NCBI RefSeq assembly: GCF_001632365.1
Contig: NW_024468518.1
Location: 262,349 to 326,348, forward strand
Direction of reading: 5' to 3'
DNA from: Laetiporus sulphureus 93-53
Lineage: Eukaryota > Basidiomycota > Agaricomycetes > Polyporales > Laetiporaceae
DNA: 64,000 nucleotides
Made by a program: the position numbers and the translations under genes. Below, piece after piece: positions 34,361 through 45,494 of this stretch (within the stretch, counting starts at the first letter, position 1; the number at the start of each line of letters is the position of its first letter). Under the pieces are notes generated by a model. The model saw only the letters and a program-made list of their open reading frames with translations, was not told the origin of the DNA and made no database searches.

Positions 34361-35839
34361 AACTTCGAGCATGGATTGCTGCTTAGAAGGGGAAAGGTCT
34401 ATGTTCCGAAAGACTCTTCGCTGCGGAACAAGCTAATCAAGTTACATCACGATATCTCCACGGCCGGACACCCCGGATGCTGGAAAACTCAAGAATTGAT
34501 TAGCAGGAATTATTGATGGCCCGGGCTCACCATTGATGTTAAAAAGTATGTCCAAGGTTGCGTAACTTGTCAACGTAACAAAACAAGCAAGCAAAAACCT
34601 TACGGACTACTCCAACCTAATCTGGTACCGGAAGGACCTTGGGAAATGGTTACCTGTGACCTGATTACACAGTTACCGCCAAGTCCTGACCATAGGGGAG
34701 AAAAGAAAACTGCCATTTTGGTAGTCGTCGACAGGTTCACTAAACATGCTCACTTCTACGCAGTAGACGATACGGTGACAGCATCTCAAGTAGCATCAAT
34801 ATTCTATAACGAAGTCTTCAAACTCCATGGAATCCCCAGGCAGATCATATCCGATTGAGGCACTCAGTTCTCAGCCAAGTTATTCCAGGAGTTTTGTCAG
34901 AAACTTCACATCAGATCCACGATGTCTACAGCTTATCACCCAGAAACTGATGGACAGACCGAACGAGTCAATCAAATTCTCGAGCAATACTTGCGAATGT
35001 ACTGCAACTATCGACAAACTGATTGGGCCACGTTACTGCCCACAGCGGAGTTTGCGTACAATAACCAAGCCTCGAAATCGACAGGTCTGTCCCCGTTTTT
35101 CATAGAGCATGGTCGACACCCCCGCATGGCACCCGATGTGCTGGAAGAAGTACAACATCCATCCCTGGACCACTTATTCCAGAACCGCGACCAAGCACAG
35201 GAACAAGCTCGTGCCGCTTTGACATTAGCAGCAGAAAAGATGAAATGGTATTTCGATCTCAAGAAGCAGGACGTCCCTTTCAAAGCAGGCGACGAAGTGC
35301 TCCTTCGAGGAAAAGATCTCCGTGTCAAAGTCAAAAGTCAAAAACTGGCGACTCAGATCTATGGACCTTTCAAGATCCTCGAAAAGGTCGGAACCGTATC
35401 TTTTAAGCTGCAATTACCAGTGGACATGAAGGTACACCTTGTGTTCCATGCTTCAAAGCTTATCATGTTCCATCAAGACTCAGTACCAGGACGGGTACCT
35501 CCTCCCAACCCTCCGATTATCATAGATGGAGAGGAAGAATGGGATGTCGAGGACATCCTGGACTCGAGGGTCAAATATGGTAAAACCCAGTATCTCATCA
35601 AGTGGTTGGACTACGACCACAGTGACAATACTTGGGAACCATTGGAAAACCTCACCAACGTCAGAGACAAAGTAGAGGAATTCCACAAGGCACACCTAGA
35701 TGCTCCAAGAGCAAAGCCACAAACGTGTCAAGCTCATAAGATCGCCTTATCTGATCACCCTGATGAATTCATGCTCTTCTTCCGCATGCATCCGAATGCA
35801 CGAGCACCCTATAAGGGCTCTGAGGAAGCAGTCGGTTGA
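34361..35839 (+). pseudogene. element C pol, part 3: integrase and chromodomain
   Basis: Zinc-binding HHCC region (HHDISTAGH and CVTC, 34445-34575), then a D,D,E core: Asp in TCDLITQLP (34655), Asp in IISD just before a TGA (34856), and Glu in HPETDGQTE (about 34940-34965). Another TGA (34514) replaces a Trp in the NYWWPG motif seen in B. The GPF-type integrase tail is followed by a chromodomain ([31 protein letters not shown], 35540-35680), which in chromoviruses directs integration to heterochromatin. Confidence 0.88.
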
Positions 35840-36190
35840 GATGTTAAATCAATCCAGGATTTATCCATTCCCCCACATTCTCGAATGCTCATCAGAACGG
35901 GCCTCGCGGTAGACCCCCCCAAGCACACCTACATCCGAGTGGCCCCACGTAGCGGGCTCGCCCTTAAAGGAATAGATGTAGCAGCAGGGGTAGTAGATTC
36001 CGACTACACAGGGGAGATTAAGGTGCTTCTAGTCAACACGACCGATGCACCATTTGAAGTAAAAACAGGTGATCGGATCGCACAGTTCATATGCGAGAAC
36101 TTCCATCCAGGTGTTATTTCTAAAGCGGACAGTTCACTCGCCAAAAGAACCAAACGCGGTGCCAAAGGCTTTGGCTCATCGGGACGATGA
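35740..36190 (+). pseudogene. element C dUTPase domain
   Basis: C-terminal trimeric-type dUTPase fused to pol in frame. Motif 1 reads EEAVG-stop-DVKS, with TGA at 35837 where a Trp is expected; motif 2 APRSGLALKG (35945); motif 3 GVVDSDYTGEIKVLL (35990); motif 4 GDRIAQF (36070); motif 5 RGAKGFGSSG (36150-36185). All five motifs are recognisable. The enzyme removes dUTP and would limit uracil in the element's cDNA. Confidence 0.85.
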
Positions 36191-36193
36191 ACC

Positions 36194-36208
36194 TTGAGAG
36201 GGGGGTGA
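36194..36208 (+). promoter_or_regulatory. polypurine tract of element C
   Basis: TTGAGAGGGGGGTGA abuts the 3' LTR. Element D has a very similar tract. Confidence 0.85.
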
Positions 36209-36864
36209 TGTCACAGTTTTACCTGACCACGTCATAATAGGAACATATGCACCTTAGAAGCATATTATTTTTCGTCATCTCACGTCGCCAACTAGTCACG
36301 TGACCTAATGGAGATAAGATAAGAGGCATCTAGTCACATGACCTCAGATCTCCTCCGGCATTGTCACGTGACACCGAGCTCCTCGGCATTGCATCATATC
36401 ACGCCATAGCAATGATGCAATATTGCGTGCTCAACGGAGCTCCATCTTCCGTGGATTATTATTAGGCAGCCAATACGGACAATTGGGACATCCCATGTAA
36501 TTGTAGCATTAGCCAGTAGCATAGCGTGTGACTTGCTTATGTAGTACTGTACAGTAGTGTAGCAATCATGTATATAAGGACCAGGTCTGACGAGGAGAGA
36601 CCCCCAGTCTTATTCTCCTTCATCCACCACTACCACCACAGGCGGGTCTTACAAGACACTGCCAGTGTGCTATATAACTCTTTGCATCTCCCTCACTGTG
36701 TGCAACCCTCTCGACGCTGCCAGTAAGTTTTACTTTGCACCAGTCGACTAGGCCCGGCTAGTGGGCACGTCGTATCACCACAGCCCCTCGCTGTAGGCTC
36801 CACCAAGCGTCCCTTTGTGGACTTAGTTTTGGTTGTCTATCTTTGTCATTGGCGTGCCGTGACA
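36209..36864 (+). repeat. 3' LTR of element C
   Basis: 656 bp, no gaps against the 5' LTR, about 20 differences, all transitions, followed by CAGTG. Confidence 0.93.
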
Positions 36865-36869
36865 CAGTG

Positions 36870-37069
36870 TCATGTGACTGGGTGGCTGAATCATGGGTGC
36901 TTGGTGGTCATGTGGTAGACACAGTCATATTCACAATGTATGTGGCAGTATTGTGCTGTTTGTTCAAGTATCCACTTTGTGAGACCAATATGAAGGTTGG
37001 CATCCAAATAACCACTCAAATGAGGACTTTAATGGTGTAAAAAGAAAGGTGCCACTTAATACTGTGACA
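36870..37069 (-). repeat. solo LTR F, right part
   Basis: Continuation of the LTR that begins at 27538; ends ACTGTGACA and is followed by TAGAG, the same five bases as at 27533-27537. Confidence 0.8.
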
Positions 37070-37074
37070 TAGAG

Positions 37075-37276
37075 TTGGTTCTGTGCACCTGGCAGTAGTG
37101 CTTCTTCAATGATTTGATTTTTGCATTCTAGTCTTGCAGGGTGTGAGTGTAATTGCTCTGGAAAGTCTTCGTACCACACTTGGTAAATTAGTTCCTCATC
37201 TCTTTGGTAGAGGTCTGCGTAATACTCCCAGATAAGTCCTTCTGCATAGTCTCTGACTGGGTTGTGTACATCATAC
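37075..37276 (-). pseudogene. C2 ORF-beta fragment (distal part)
   Basis: Minus-strand frame with HNPVRDYAEGLIWEYY, DLYQRDEELIYQVWYEDF and ARLECKNQIIEEALLPG. It joins the proximal part (37949-38160) once the solo LTR at 37277-37948 is removed. It is cut by solo LTR F on its other side. Confidence 0.6.
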
Positions 37277-37948
37277 TGTCACAGATCATCGTAGACAAAG
37301 ATAGATAAACTAAAAGTCCAGTCTCTCAAAGGATACTCTGGCCTGGTAAAAGCCTTATGGCTAGATCTTAAGAGGAGACCTTTGGATGATGACTCTGCTG
37401 ATGAGCAAGCCCCTTCAGTTAATGTTTATACTCACTGGTGTATACAGCAGAGCTGGGTGATGAGTAAGGCTATGTGTGAATAGATGCTATTGGCTTGTTA
37501 GGCCTGTAGTAGCTGTTGCAGTGGACAAAGGAGAATAAGACTGAGGTCTGTCTCCCGTCCACTCTGGTCTTATCTACATGGATGAAGTGCTACTGTATAG
37601 TACTTATATAAGTACCTTTCATGCTACCTATTGGCTAGCTCTACCATTGTACGATGTGTCCCTTTTTATGTGATTGGTGTCTATGAATAGTGTGGTATGA
37701 CAGAGCTCTGGTTGATGCTGACTGAGTCATTTGGGGTGAGTGTCCGAGACTGAGTCATGCTAACTGAGTGATTGATCAGGGTCAGGGCTGGGGCCGATGG
37801 CTGAAGGCTGAGTCACGTGATGCTTGTAATATATATGGGAAGGTCGATGGCTGATCTATCACGTGACTTTGATGAAATGAAATGTGAGTAAAATGTAATC
37901 TAAGTCTATGTATGTTCTGTATATAGGTTGTCTGATGAAATCATGACA
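37277..37948 (-). repeat. solo LTR in C2 ORF-beta
   Basis: A 672-bp segment, TGTCACAGATC to AATCATGACA on the plus strand, flanked by CATAC at 37272-37276 and 37949-37953. It contains the AGAATAAGACTGAGG start-site mirror near 37530. Its minus-strand start (TGTCATGATTTCATCAGAC) is loosely like the LTR of C. Confidence 0.75.
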
Positions 37949-38160
37949 CATACCCCATGTCAATGAGGTGAAAGGGTGTGTGTAGGGTGTATGCTCATTC
38001 GAGTTCAATTGAGTAGTGATAGAGGATGATCGATGAGGTAGCAAGTAGGGGTTGATAGATAAAATACACGGTGAATGATGCCTGGTGTTCACTGTGCTCG
38101 ACGTAGTGATCTACTACATAGTTTCTATAAATGATATTGAAATGATATCATGGCATGCGA
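37949..38160 (-). pseudogene. C2 ORF-beta fragment (proximal part)
   Basis: Minus strand; starts near ATG 38156 (ATGCCATGATATCATTT) with a TGA where C has CGA/AGA (MPRY). It resembles C 29852-30100, including NYVVDHY and YFIYQPLL. Confidence 0.6.
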
Positions 38161-38163
38161 TGT

Positions 38164-38978
38164 GTAAAAATGTAACTGGCTAGTAGGGCCAGTAGCATGA
38201 CTCCTTCTCAAACTGCACTAAGTTCTTTCCTACTCGTGCCTGCTCCTTATTGATCTCCTTGAATGATATCTTTCCTAGTCCTATGCAAAGCTTAATAGTG
38301 ATGCACCTATGTATTGACAAATGTAAAGTTGTTGCCTCTCCCAATGTGCTCGTTAAGCACTCTCAGATGCTAAAGAATTCTGTCTCAACACTTGATCTGC
38401 TCCTTGATGAACTTGGCAGCGATATGTGGCTGCTATAAGACCTTGTATCGCTGAATGGTAGCATATACAGTGGGGGGCAATGTTCTCAGGGAGTGTTCCC
38501 TTGGGGTTCTTGTAAATTTCATGAGGGTGGTAGCTCTTGGAGAGGGTGAATGTGAGGACATCAATAGCAGAAAAAGTAGTGTAGGGATGAGGAGGTAAGA
38601 GTGAAACAAATGGGTTTAGCGGCTCTGCTGAGATGCCTTCAATCCAGGAGCTGACCTTGCACTGCTGCTTGTGGTGTTCGGCTATCTTTTCTAGAGGAAA
38701 TGGTCCTTCTGATTGAGCCTGTACTAGATTGTCTTCTGTTAGGCAATGGGTACGAGGGCAAGGATGATAAGGGTGATAACGTCCATTGGGTGAGATGATA
38801 CCATTGTGAACTTGGGTTGCTTTACCAGTTTGTGCAGTGCTGCTGTTCCTTTTAAGGAAGGAAGCAGCTTAGGCAGTAGAGATGCAGTGGAGGTATATGA
38901 AGGAAGTGGTGTGAAAAAAGCTCTGCCCTGGACAGATGTATCTTTGAGCAAAAATGTGCAGCTACCAGTGTCAGACAC
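38164..38978 (-). pseudogene. C2 ORF-alpha
   Basis: Diverged minus-strand copy of ORF-alpha of C. The N-terminus (SVQGRAFFTPLPSYTST) and the C-terminus (the FEKESCYWPY-like end near 38170) are readable. It also starts with GTG rather than ATG. Frame breaks occur in the middle. Confidence 0.65.
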
Positions 38979-38998
38979 TTGGTATGGGCATAGAAGGT

Positions 38999-39010
38999 CA
39001 GTCTTATTCT
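38999..39010 (-). promoter_or_regulatory. primer-binding site of C2
   Basis: Plus-strand CAGTCTTATTCT, two bases from the LTR; identical to the site in C. The LTR mirror near 39265 reads AGAATAAGACTA, one mismatch. Confidence 0.75.
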
Positions 39011-39012
39011 AA

Positions 39013-39669
39013 TGTCACAGCATGCTGATGAGAAAGATAGACAACTCAAATAAGAGTCCCCTTGAGGGTCTCCAGATAAAAGTCAACAGCAACAAGCTGT
39101 GGTGATACGACATGCTCACTGATGAGGCTGCAGTTGCTATCGCAAAATATGACTTACTGTCGAGGCAAGGGGCACTATCACAAAATAGAGGATGTAAACA
39201 AATGTATAGCACACTGAGAGTATCTGGTAAGACCCCTCTGTGATTGTAGTGATGGACGAAGAAGAATAAGACTAGGGGTCTCTCCTCATCTACCCTGATC
39301 CTTATATACATGATTGTTATGCTACTGTACAGTACTACTTAAGCGAGTCACATGCTATTCTACTGGATGGTGCTATAATTGTATGACATGTCCCAATTAT
39401 CCTGATTGGCTACCTAATAATAACCTACGGAGACAGAGCTTCCTTTGAGCATGTAATATTGCATCATGGCTATTGCGACATATGATGCAATGCCAAGGGG
39501 CTTGGTATCACGTGACAATGCCAGGAGAGATCTGAGGGCATGTGACTAGATGCCTTGTTATCTTATCTCCTATTAGGTCATGTGATCTTTGTGCAATGTG
39601 AAATGATAAAAATAATAAGCTTCCAATAGTATTTGTTCCTATAATGACTTGTCAGGTAAAACTGTGACA
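39013..39669 (-). repeat. 5' LTR of C2
   Basis: A 657-bp minus-strand LTR, diverged from but collinear with the LTRs of C (shared segments such as CAGGTAAAACTGTGACA at the right end). Confidence 0.85.
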
Positions 39670-39719
39670 CTTGTATTGTTCAACACCTTCTTCCTTGCCA
39701 ATGAAGTGAATGCTGATGA

Positions 39720-41285
39720 TGTGTATTCAATTGAATGTAGGATGCCAGTCATGCATGCCTGAAAGTGGCAGTGGATACTGAAGGGCGACCCACTGACTAT
39801 AGACATAATAAGGTGAATCTTCTGAGTAGAGGTGCCAAGCGACCTTCAGATTGTCCCAGATAAAGATGAAGGCATGGAAGGTGGCAAAGTCACCTGTGCC
39901 CGTCTGATGAACGTAAAGATGTTGGTCATTGCATTCCATCATGAACATTAGTGGTGTAGCGATGTAAACGTCATAGGGTGACATGACATTTGGAGGTAAT
40001 AAGCAACACTTGACCAGCTTCCGGGTTGCTCAAAGACTTGACCATCTGAGTGTACCTTGTTTGTTCCTTGATGATGATTGCTGGCACCAGCTGAGTTCCA
40101 TCCTCAGAGTGAATGCTGTAGGGAGAGGTGGGATTCTCGTGGTGAGGGTATCCAGGTTCTTCATTGTCGACATTTCCTGCCTGTTCTTTGTCCACAGAAC
40201 TTCTCCAACTATTTCTCATTTCCCAATCTCCTCCTATCATCCATCTTTCCACAGGCTCTGCTTCCTCATCTTCCCATCATCGATACTCTGCCCATGAAGC
40301 TACGAGAGCTTCATCACTGATGTCTATTAGAGGCAGACACTCTTCTCCATTGTTGTTGAGTCAATTTGGCTCTGAGACACTTCGTTCAACTGTGGTAGTG
40401 ACACGAATGTTAAGAGCCATTGGTGGAGGTGGTAGATCAGGTCGATTCTCCTTGTTCCAAGGGTAGATCTCATCATAGAGTTCCCACTCAAGTAGGAGGA
40501 GGTGATGGTCCAGCAGAGGGACAGGGGGACCACTACTTATATCTTTAAGCAGTCACTCTTCTTCCTCATACCAGTCCATGATCCAGATATTCACCATCCC
40601 TGTACAGTCTTCCACTGAGATCATCATTGTCCTGGATATGGTACCATGTACAATGCTGAATGCATCCAGAGCAAGTGAGAGTGCTGCTGGCAAGATGTCA
40701 AAATGCAGCAAATGATCTAGAGCATACAATGGTGGGAGAGTTCTCACTGGAAGACTGGCATAGACGGCTGTTAGAATAGTTTGGCATTGATCTGGCCCTA
40801 GCCTGGGTAGATTGAGTTTCTCCATTAGGTACATTGGATAATTCATTTGCATGAATGTTCCCCATGTTCCGTCTAAGTCGATATTGACATCATCCTTTAG
40901 CATGACCTTCAGCTTGCCTGTTTGGAATGGAAACGGGTATGGGATTCTGATTAACCCGTTGGCTCAGGACATTATGTACAGTTGCTGTCAAGTTGTTCTG
41001 AATCAATCCAGGAGGCAGACTTTGTGGACTCCATCTGCTTTCTGAAGGAGCGGATTCATTATGCGTTGGATGGGTCGTGTTGTATTTGACATTAATATGG
41101 TCGAAGTTGACAAGATCCTGGAGTGTGAACCCAAGTCCTCTAAGGGCGAGATAGACTCTGAGCTGCTGGAAGACCTGGTAGCAATGTTTGTGAGAGGAAT
41201 GGGATTTGACATCTTCAAGAACTTCAATGATATAGGTGAAAGTGATGATAGCGGATTCAAGATATTTGGAATGTTGCACAGACAT
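39720..41285 (-). pseudogene. element E 3' accessory ORF
   Basis: Begins at an ATG (41285, MSVQHSKYLES) about 10 nt after the stop of E pol. The frame shifts near 40900 into TGKLKVMLKDDVNIDLDGTWG, runs through 40553 and 39971, and may shift again into MSPYDVYIATPLMFMM (39984-39727). Together about 500 codons. There are no RT, integrase or envelope-like features and no clear signal peptide or membrane anchor. I do not recognise it. C2 is inserted just beyond it. Confidence 0.5.
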
Positions 41286-41299
41286 TGGGCTGAGGGGTT

Positions 41300-42757
41300 C
41301 AGGTCAAGTTGTGCTCCCTTTTATACTCATCCAGCAGCTCACTCGCATTGCCCATTTCTGTCTCCTTTATCCACAATCTTTCACTGAGCAGATATTCAGC
41401 CCATTTAACCAGATATTCATTCTTGCTTCGTCACAGTCAGTGTCCCATTATAGACTTGATTTCAAATTCTTCTTCTCCTTTGATAAAATCTGGAGGTGGT
41501 GTTGAATAGCTTTCCCCATGTGTACTCATTTGCCAATATGATGTGAGTAATGAAGCATGAAACACTGGGTGGATCTTCCATATCTTGGGAAGATCTAGTC
41601 TAAATGAGAGAGGTCCCAGAATCTCCTTGATTCAAAATGGTCCTTCCCACTTTGGTGCTAGCTTGGTTAACTTGTAGGGTCATTTCAAATTGGTGGCTTC
41701 AAGCCAAACCTTGTCTCCTTTCTTGAATATTGAGGATCCTGCTGCGATCCATGCTGACACATGGGCTTTTGCCCTGACAATTCCTTCTGAGGCTTCCTTG
41801 CAGATTAGAATGAGAAGCTTGAGTCTTGCATCTACGTCAGGGATCTTTTTCTGAGGAAAGAGTTCTGGCATTCCTCATGGTTCATATCCATACCATACTT
41901 TAAATGGTGACTTCTTTGTTAACAAATGGGTGTGGAGATTGTGCACAAATTCTGCTTCAGATAGAAACTGATTCCATCGATGTGGTTGCTTGGCACAATA
42001 TATTTAGAGATAGATCTCCAATTCTTGATTCATTCACTCTGTTTCATCATCTGTTTGTGGATGATAGGCTGTGCTCATAGCTGACTTGATTTTGAGGGCT
42101 TTGCACAGTGCTTAAAAAACCTTGGACACGAATTGTGTTCCACGATCAGAAATGATCTTGTCAGGCAATCTGAAGTGTTTCCAAACTTGTTGTCTGAATA
42201 GTTTGGCTGTTTCTGACACAGTGATCATTTTCTTGCAAGGACATAGAATTATCCCCTTACTAAGCCCATGGTCTACCATGACCATGATGAAATCAAAGTC
42301 TTCGCTTCACGGTAGATCCATGATAAAGTCCATGCTAACTTGTTTGAAAGGTAGCGCATTTGGTGATGGGCTAATAGGCTGTAGTGGTATTTTTGCCCTG
42401 TTACAGATGGCCTTGGATTGCTGACAGATGGCACAACCATTGACATAGCTTTGAATAAAGCAATACATTTCTGGCCACCAGAAGTCTTTTCGGACTAATT
42501 GATGTGTGACCCAAATTCCTGGGTGTCTATGCAGCGTAGCATTATGATAGCACCGAATGATTTCCTGCTTGAGAATATCATTCTTTGAAATGTATACTTA
42601 TCCATGGATGGTGATTAAGCCATTGTCAGACTCCTTGATGTCATCCTTGGTCATTCCTCTTAGAACTGGAAGTTCTTTCATTAGGCCACCCTTGTATGTG
42701 CATATCAAAGGGTCTTTATCTAGTGCAGATCAGATATTTTCTGCCATATCTGTATCG
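41300..42757 (-). pseudogene. element E integrase and chromodomain
   Basis: Minus-strand integrase core with DRGTQF-like and AYHPQTDDETE segments (about 42040-42160), the VWYGYEP and KGDKVWLEATNLK tail (41680-41900), and a degraded chromodomain (EEEFEIKSIM, EYLVKWAEY) near 41350-41480. Many stops. Confidence 0.7.
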
Positions 42758-42762
42758 ATAGC

Positions 42763-43490
42763 TGTCACAGTTTTATCCGGACATATTCATGTCGACAACA
42801 TAATTCCTATATAAGGCAATCCTATACCCGGATATGGATACAAACCTCAATATTGGTCTATCAATGCGAATACTCGCACAAACAACAAGATACAGCCACA
42901 TACCTCACGGATGGGCCTGCATCTACCAACTGACCAATCGGGGATCCGATCTGAACACCCGGTCACGTGACCGGATAAGGAGCCTAGACCACCAAGGGCT
43001 ATGTTCATCACATCATGGGTAGTAGCACAACCCTATTGGATAAGTCCAATAGGACCACCACCAGGGGCCACTTAATAGTGGCACCACAACAGCCGCTCAC
43101 AGAAGGGGCACCATGTTATACAATTATCCCATTGATTACCTCACAGGCCATTTGTAGATAGTTGTCATGGTGAGACCAGAACCATTACTGGTTCTGGCAT
43201 TACGTTCACATGTAGGTACCAGAGGTCTCACAGTAGCACACGTGCCAGGGGTCCTGACTACATGTATATATATGCCTTGGATGAACCTGGGGTTCCCCAG
43301 TTTCATTCACCTATGTTATGAGGCCTACAATGGCCATTCCCTCATTTATATGAGTGACAAGGCTAGGGGCCCTTTGAGCCCCCTTTTGCTTCATAATATC
43401 ATCCACCACAGGTGATGAGTCACAGGATGCAGGCATCACCTGATGCCAGTCCCTTGCCCTTCCAGGTAGGGATCACAATGCACCGTGACA
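42763..43490 (+). repeat. 5' LTR of element D
   Basis: 728 bp, TGTCACAG to CCGTGACA. TATA box TATATATATG at 43265-43274; predicted start CAGTTTCATTCA at 43298-43309. Confidence 0.92.
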
Positions 43491-43492
43491 TT

Positions 43493-43504
43493 TGAATGAA
43501 ACTG
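43493..43504 (+). promoter_or_regulatory. self-complementary primer-binding site of element D
   Basis: TGAATGAAACTG, two bases from the LTR; exact complement of CAGTTTCATTCA in the LTR. The sequence differs from the A/B and C sites but the pairing is kept. Confidence 0.85.
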
Positions 43505-43904
43505 TACACTGCCCTCAGCAATGCGCTGCTGGCAGGGTGACCTTGGGATCCTATGCGGACCAGGTGCATTTATAGCCAAAGTACCCTTTGAGGGACTGGC
43601 TTTTTGGACCTTGACAATGTCCATCAAAACTGTCATATTTTATGCCCAGAGATATTCCGGTGTAGGGCGCACCTTTTTCCACACCACTTCCCCCATTTTA
43701 TCCCTCAACTCTATCCACCATAAGCCGCTCCCTGCTTTCAAGAGGCACAGCGCAGGACCGCTTCCTTTTGCACCTCCATGAGGGCAAAACAGCCAGGAAA
43801 CTACGCAACCCAGGGACAAGAAGTCTGAGGGGGGGGGTAGTACATACACAAATACATGTTACTTAGAACAGTAACATGTTCACTAAAGTCCCAACTACAA
43901 CACC

Positions 43905-44290
43905 GACCCCGTGGCATAGGGGTCAAGACCTAAGCCATGGGGCGTGGGAGGATTGACGCCGCCCTGGGTCGGGCATACAGCATAATGCTGGTTCGACCCC
44001 CGGTTGGGGAATAAATATCCGGCACTGGTTGTGCATAATAACCGTGGGACGACAAGAAGCAAGCGCGCGCTTAAGACAGAAGACCACGGACGAAACTGGA
44101 AGCACAAAGTTGGGTGCACCCGGTCCCTACACGGACAACACCGAAGACCTTGGAAAACTGAGTGCGGCCCAAATAGGTGAGCCCCGGAGTGGACCGACCT
44201 CGGAAGCGTCTCAGTGTACTTTTTGGTTTTCATTACTTTTACGATCCATGGCCAGTGTGCGCGGTTGTAACACAAATACACTAGTGTGAA
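43905..44290 (+). repeat. possible tRNA-derived SINE-like segment in D
   Basis: An A-box-like TGGCATAGGGGTCA (about 43913) is followed about 70-80 nt later by a B-box-like GGTTCGACCCC (43988-43998). The head is not a foldable functional tRNA, and the following 250 nt are unrelated, as expected for a SINE. No flanking duplication was established. Confidence 0.4.
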
Positions 44291-44939
44291 AGGCTATCAA
44301 ATACATGATATTTAGATAAGCACACATAAATTCACACTTACATTTATCAAACATATGCAAGTTCTAAAAAGGCAAATTCTCACGTCCTATAAAGGCAACT
44401 TGCATATCATACAAGGCAGTTCCCATTACTGGGAAACACAAAGCCTCGCGCAAGGCATTCCTACATCAGGATATGAGACCTCAGCGCATACATAGATGGT
44501 TTGGTCAACCACAAATTTTTCTGTCAAGAGAAGATCCTTCCGGCGACCGACAGGCCACCATTCACCAACATATAATAAAATTGTTGACGGCATCCAAGTG
44601 CACGGTAGTCACGTGACTATTAACTGCAGGCAGAATTAAGACCCAACAATTTATACAAGTGGAACGAATACCTAGGAAGACTTCAACTAAGAAGGGCAAA
44701 TGGCACTAATCCAGGCAGGGGGAACTACAGCCACTGACAAGTCTCAGAATCACACCAAAATTGCGCACCAATGTGATTTCTGTCAAGCGGTATTCACTTA
44801 TCATATCTACACCAACCCGATATAGTGAAAATTTCACTCCCACCCGCCCACCCTTCATTCTGTGCTACTACAATCTTGTTTTCATGCTCTGCACCTTCTT
44901 TGGGGCTACGCGCCTGGCACTCGGGATGAGGCCAGCGGA

Positions 44940-45125
44940 GGGTGGGATAATAGGGGAGAGGGCCCCTCGAGGAAACAAGTGTGTAAGTGAAGCGAAACAC
45001 ACTAGCGAGGAGTCACTCCGAGGGCAACAGCACCGAGCTTTGGGTGATCCGAAGCGCTACACCCCATCCCCGACACTAAAGGCTAAGCGAAGCTAAAGCC
45101 TTAAGCAAAGCGCAGCAAAGCATAA
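44940..45125 (+). repeat. short purine-rich repeat patch in D
   Basis: Repeated AAGCGAA and GCGAAGC words, including an inverted pair GGCTAAGCGAAGC / GCTAAAGCC near 45080-45105. No coding sense. Possible small inverted-repeat element. Confidence 0.3.
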
Positions 45126-45494
45126 CAATTTTTCACCAAAAGTAATGTCAATATGGAGCAAAAGGAGACTATTGCTACCAGCAAGGGTCTGGAAAAACCC
45201 ATTGCATCAAGGCACCATTTTCTAAACACAAAAAATGGCGACCTGACATCTACTTTACACTACAAGACCACAAAAGGAAATGGCGATGCCTTTTCTGGCA
45301 ACAAGATTACCAAACATGGCAATTTCTCACAATTAGAAAAAGCCGTGTAAACGCATGCATAAGACCTCACAGACAGCACCACTACAGGAAATAAGACCCT
45401 CTGACCAAGGGCAACCTGCTACTTGGCAGCTTTGAGCACCACCGTGGACCTGGGCATGTCACTAAACTGTGCCACTAGGCGGCTATGATCGCCA

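Larger units (their letters stand above)
28337..36864 (+). mobile_element. chromovirus C (Ty3/gypsy with chromodomain and dUTPase)
   Basis: The best-preserved element: 8528 bp, two 656-bp LTRs, perfect 5-bp duplication CAGTG (28332-28336 and 36865-36869), primer site, ORF-alpha, ORF-beta, gag, pol, dUTPase and polypurine tract, all on the plus strand. The two LTRs differ at about 20 positions, all of them transitions, so the insertion is fairly young or was heavily deaminated. It is still defective: seven premature TGA codons and one frameshift interrupt gag and pol. Confidence 0.93.
4195..39669 (-). mobile_element. old chromovirus C2, 3'-truncated and disrupted by several insertions
   Basis: C2 is a minus-strand relative of element C that can be followed in pieces: 5' LTR 39013-39669, primer site 38999-39010, ORF-alpha 38164-38978, ORF-beta 37949-38160 plus 37075-37276, gag 26608-27532, and RT/RNase H 4195-5586. 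Integrase, chromodomain, dUTPase and 3' LTR are missing beyond about 4195, where similarity to C stops. Between the pieces lie a solo LTR (37277-37948), solo LTR F with element C inside it (27538-37069), and the A/B tandem (5587-26607). About 1.65 kb corresponding to C 31062-32716 is absent at the A/B position. The pieces join in the right order and orientation, which is why I treat them as one element. Confidence 0.7.

Noticed and set aside
34358..35839. UGA read as tryptophan or selenocysteine
   Set aside because: The host genes NFU1, HEM3 and the E2 use TGG for Trp and end in ordinary stops, and several element TGAs stand for Arg (CGA), so decay explains them better.
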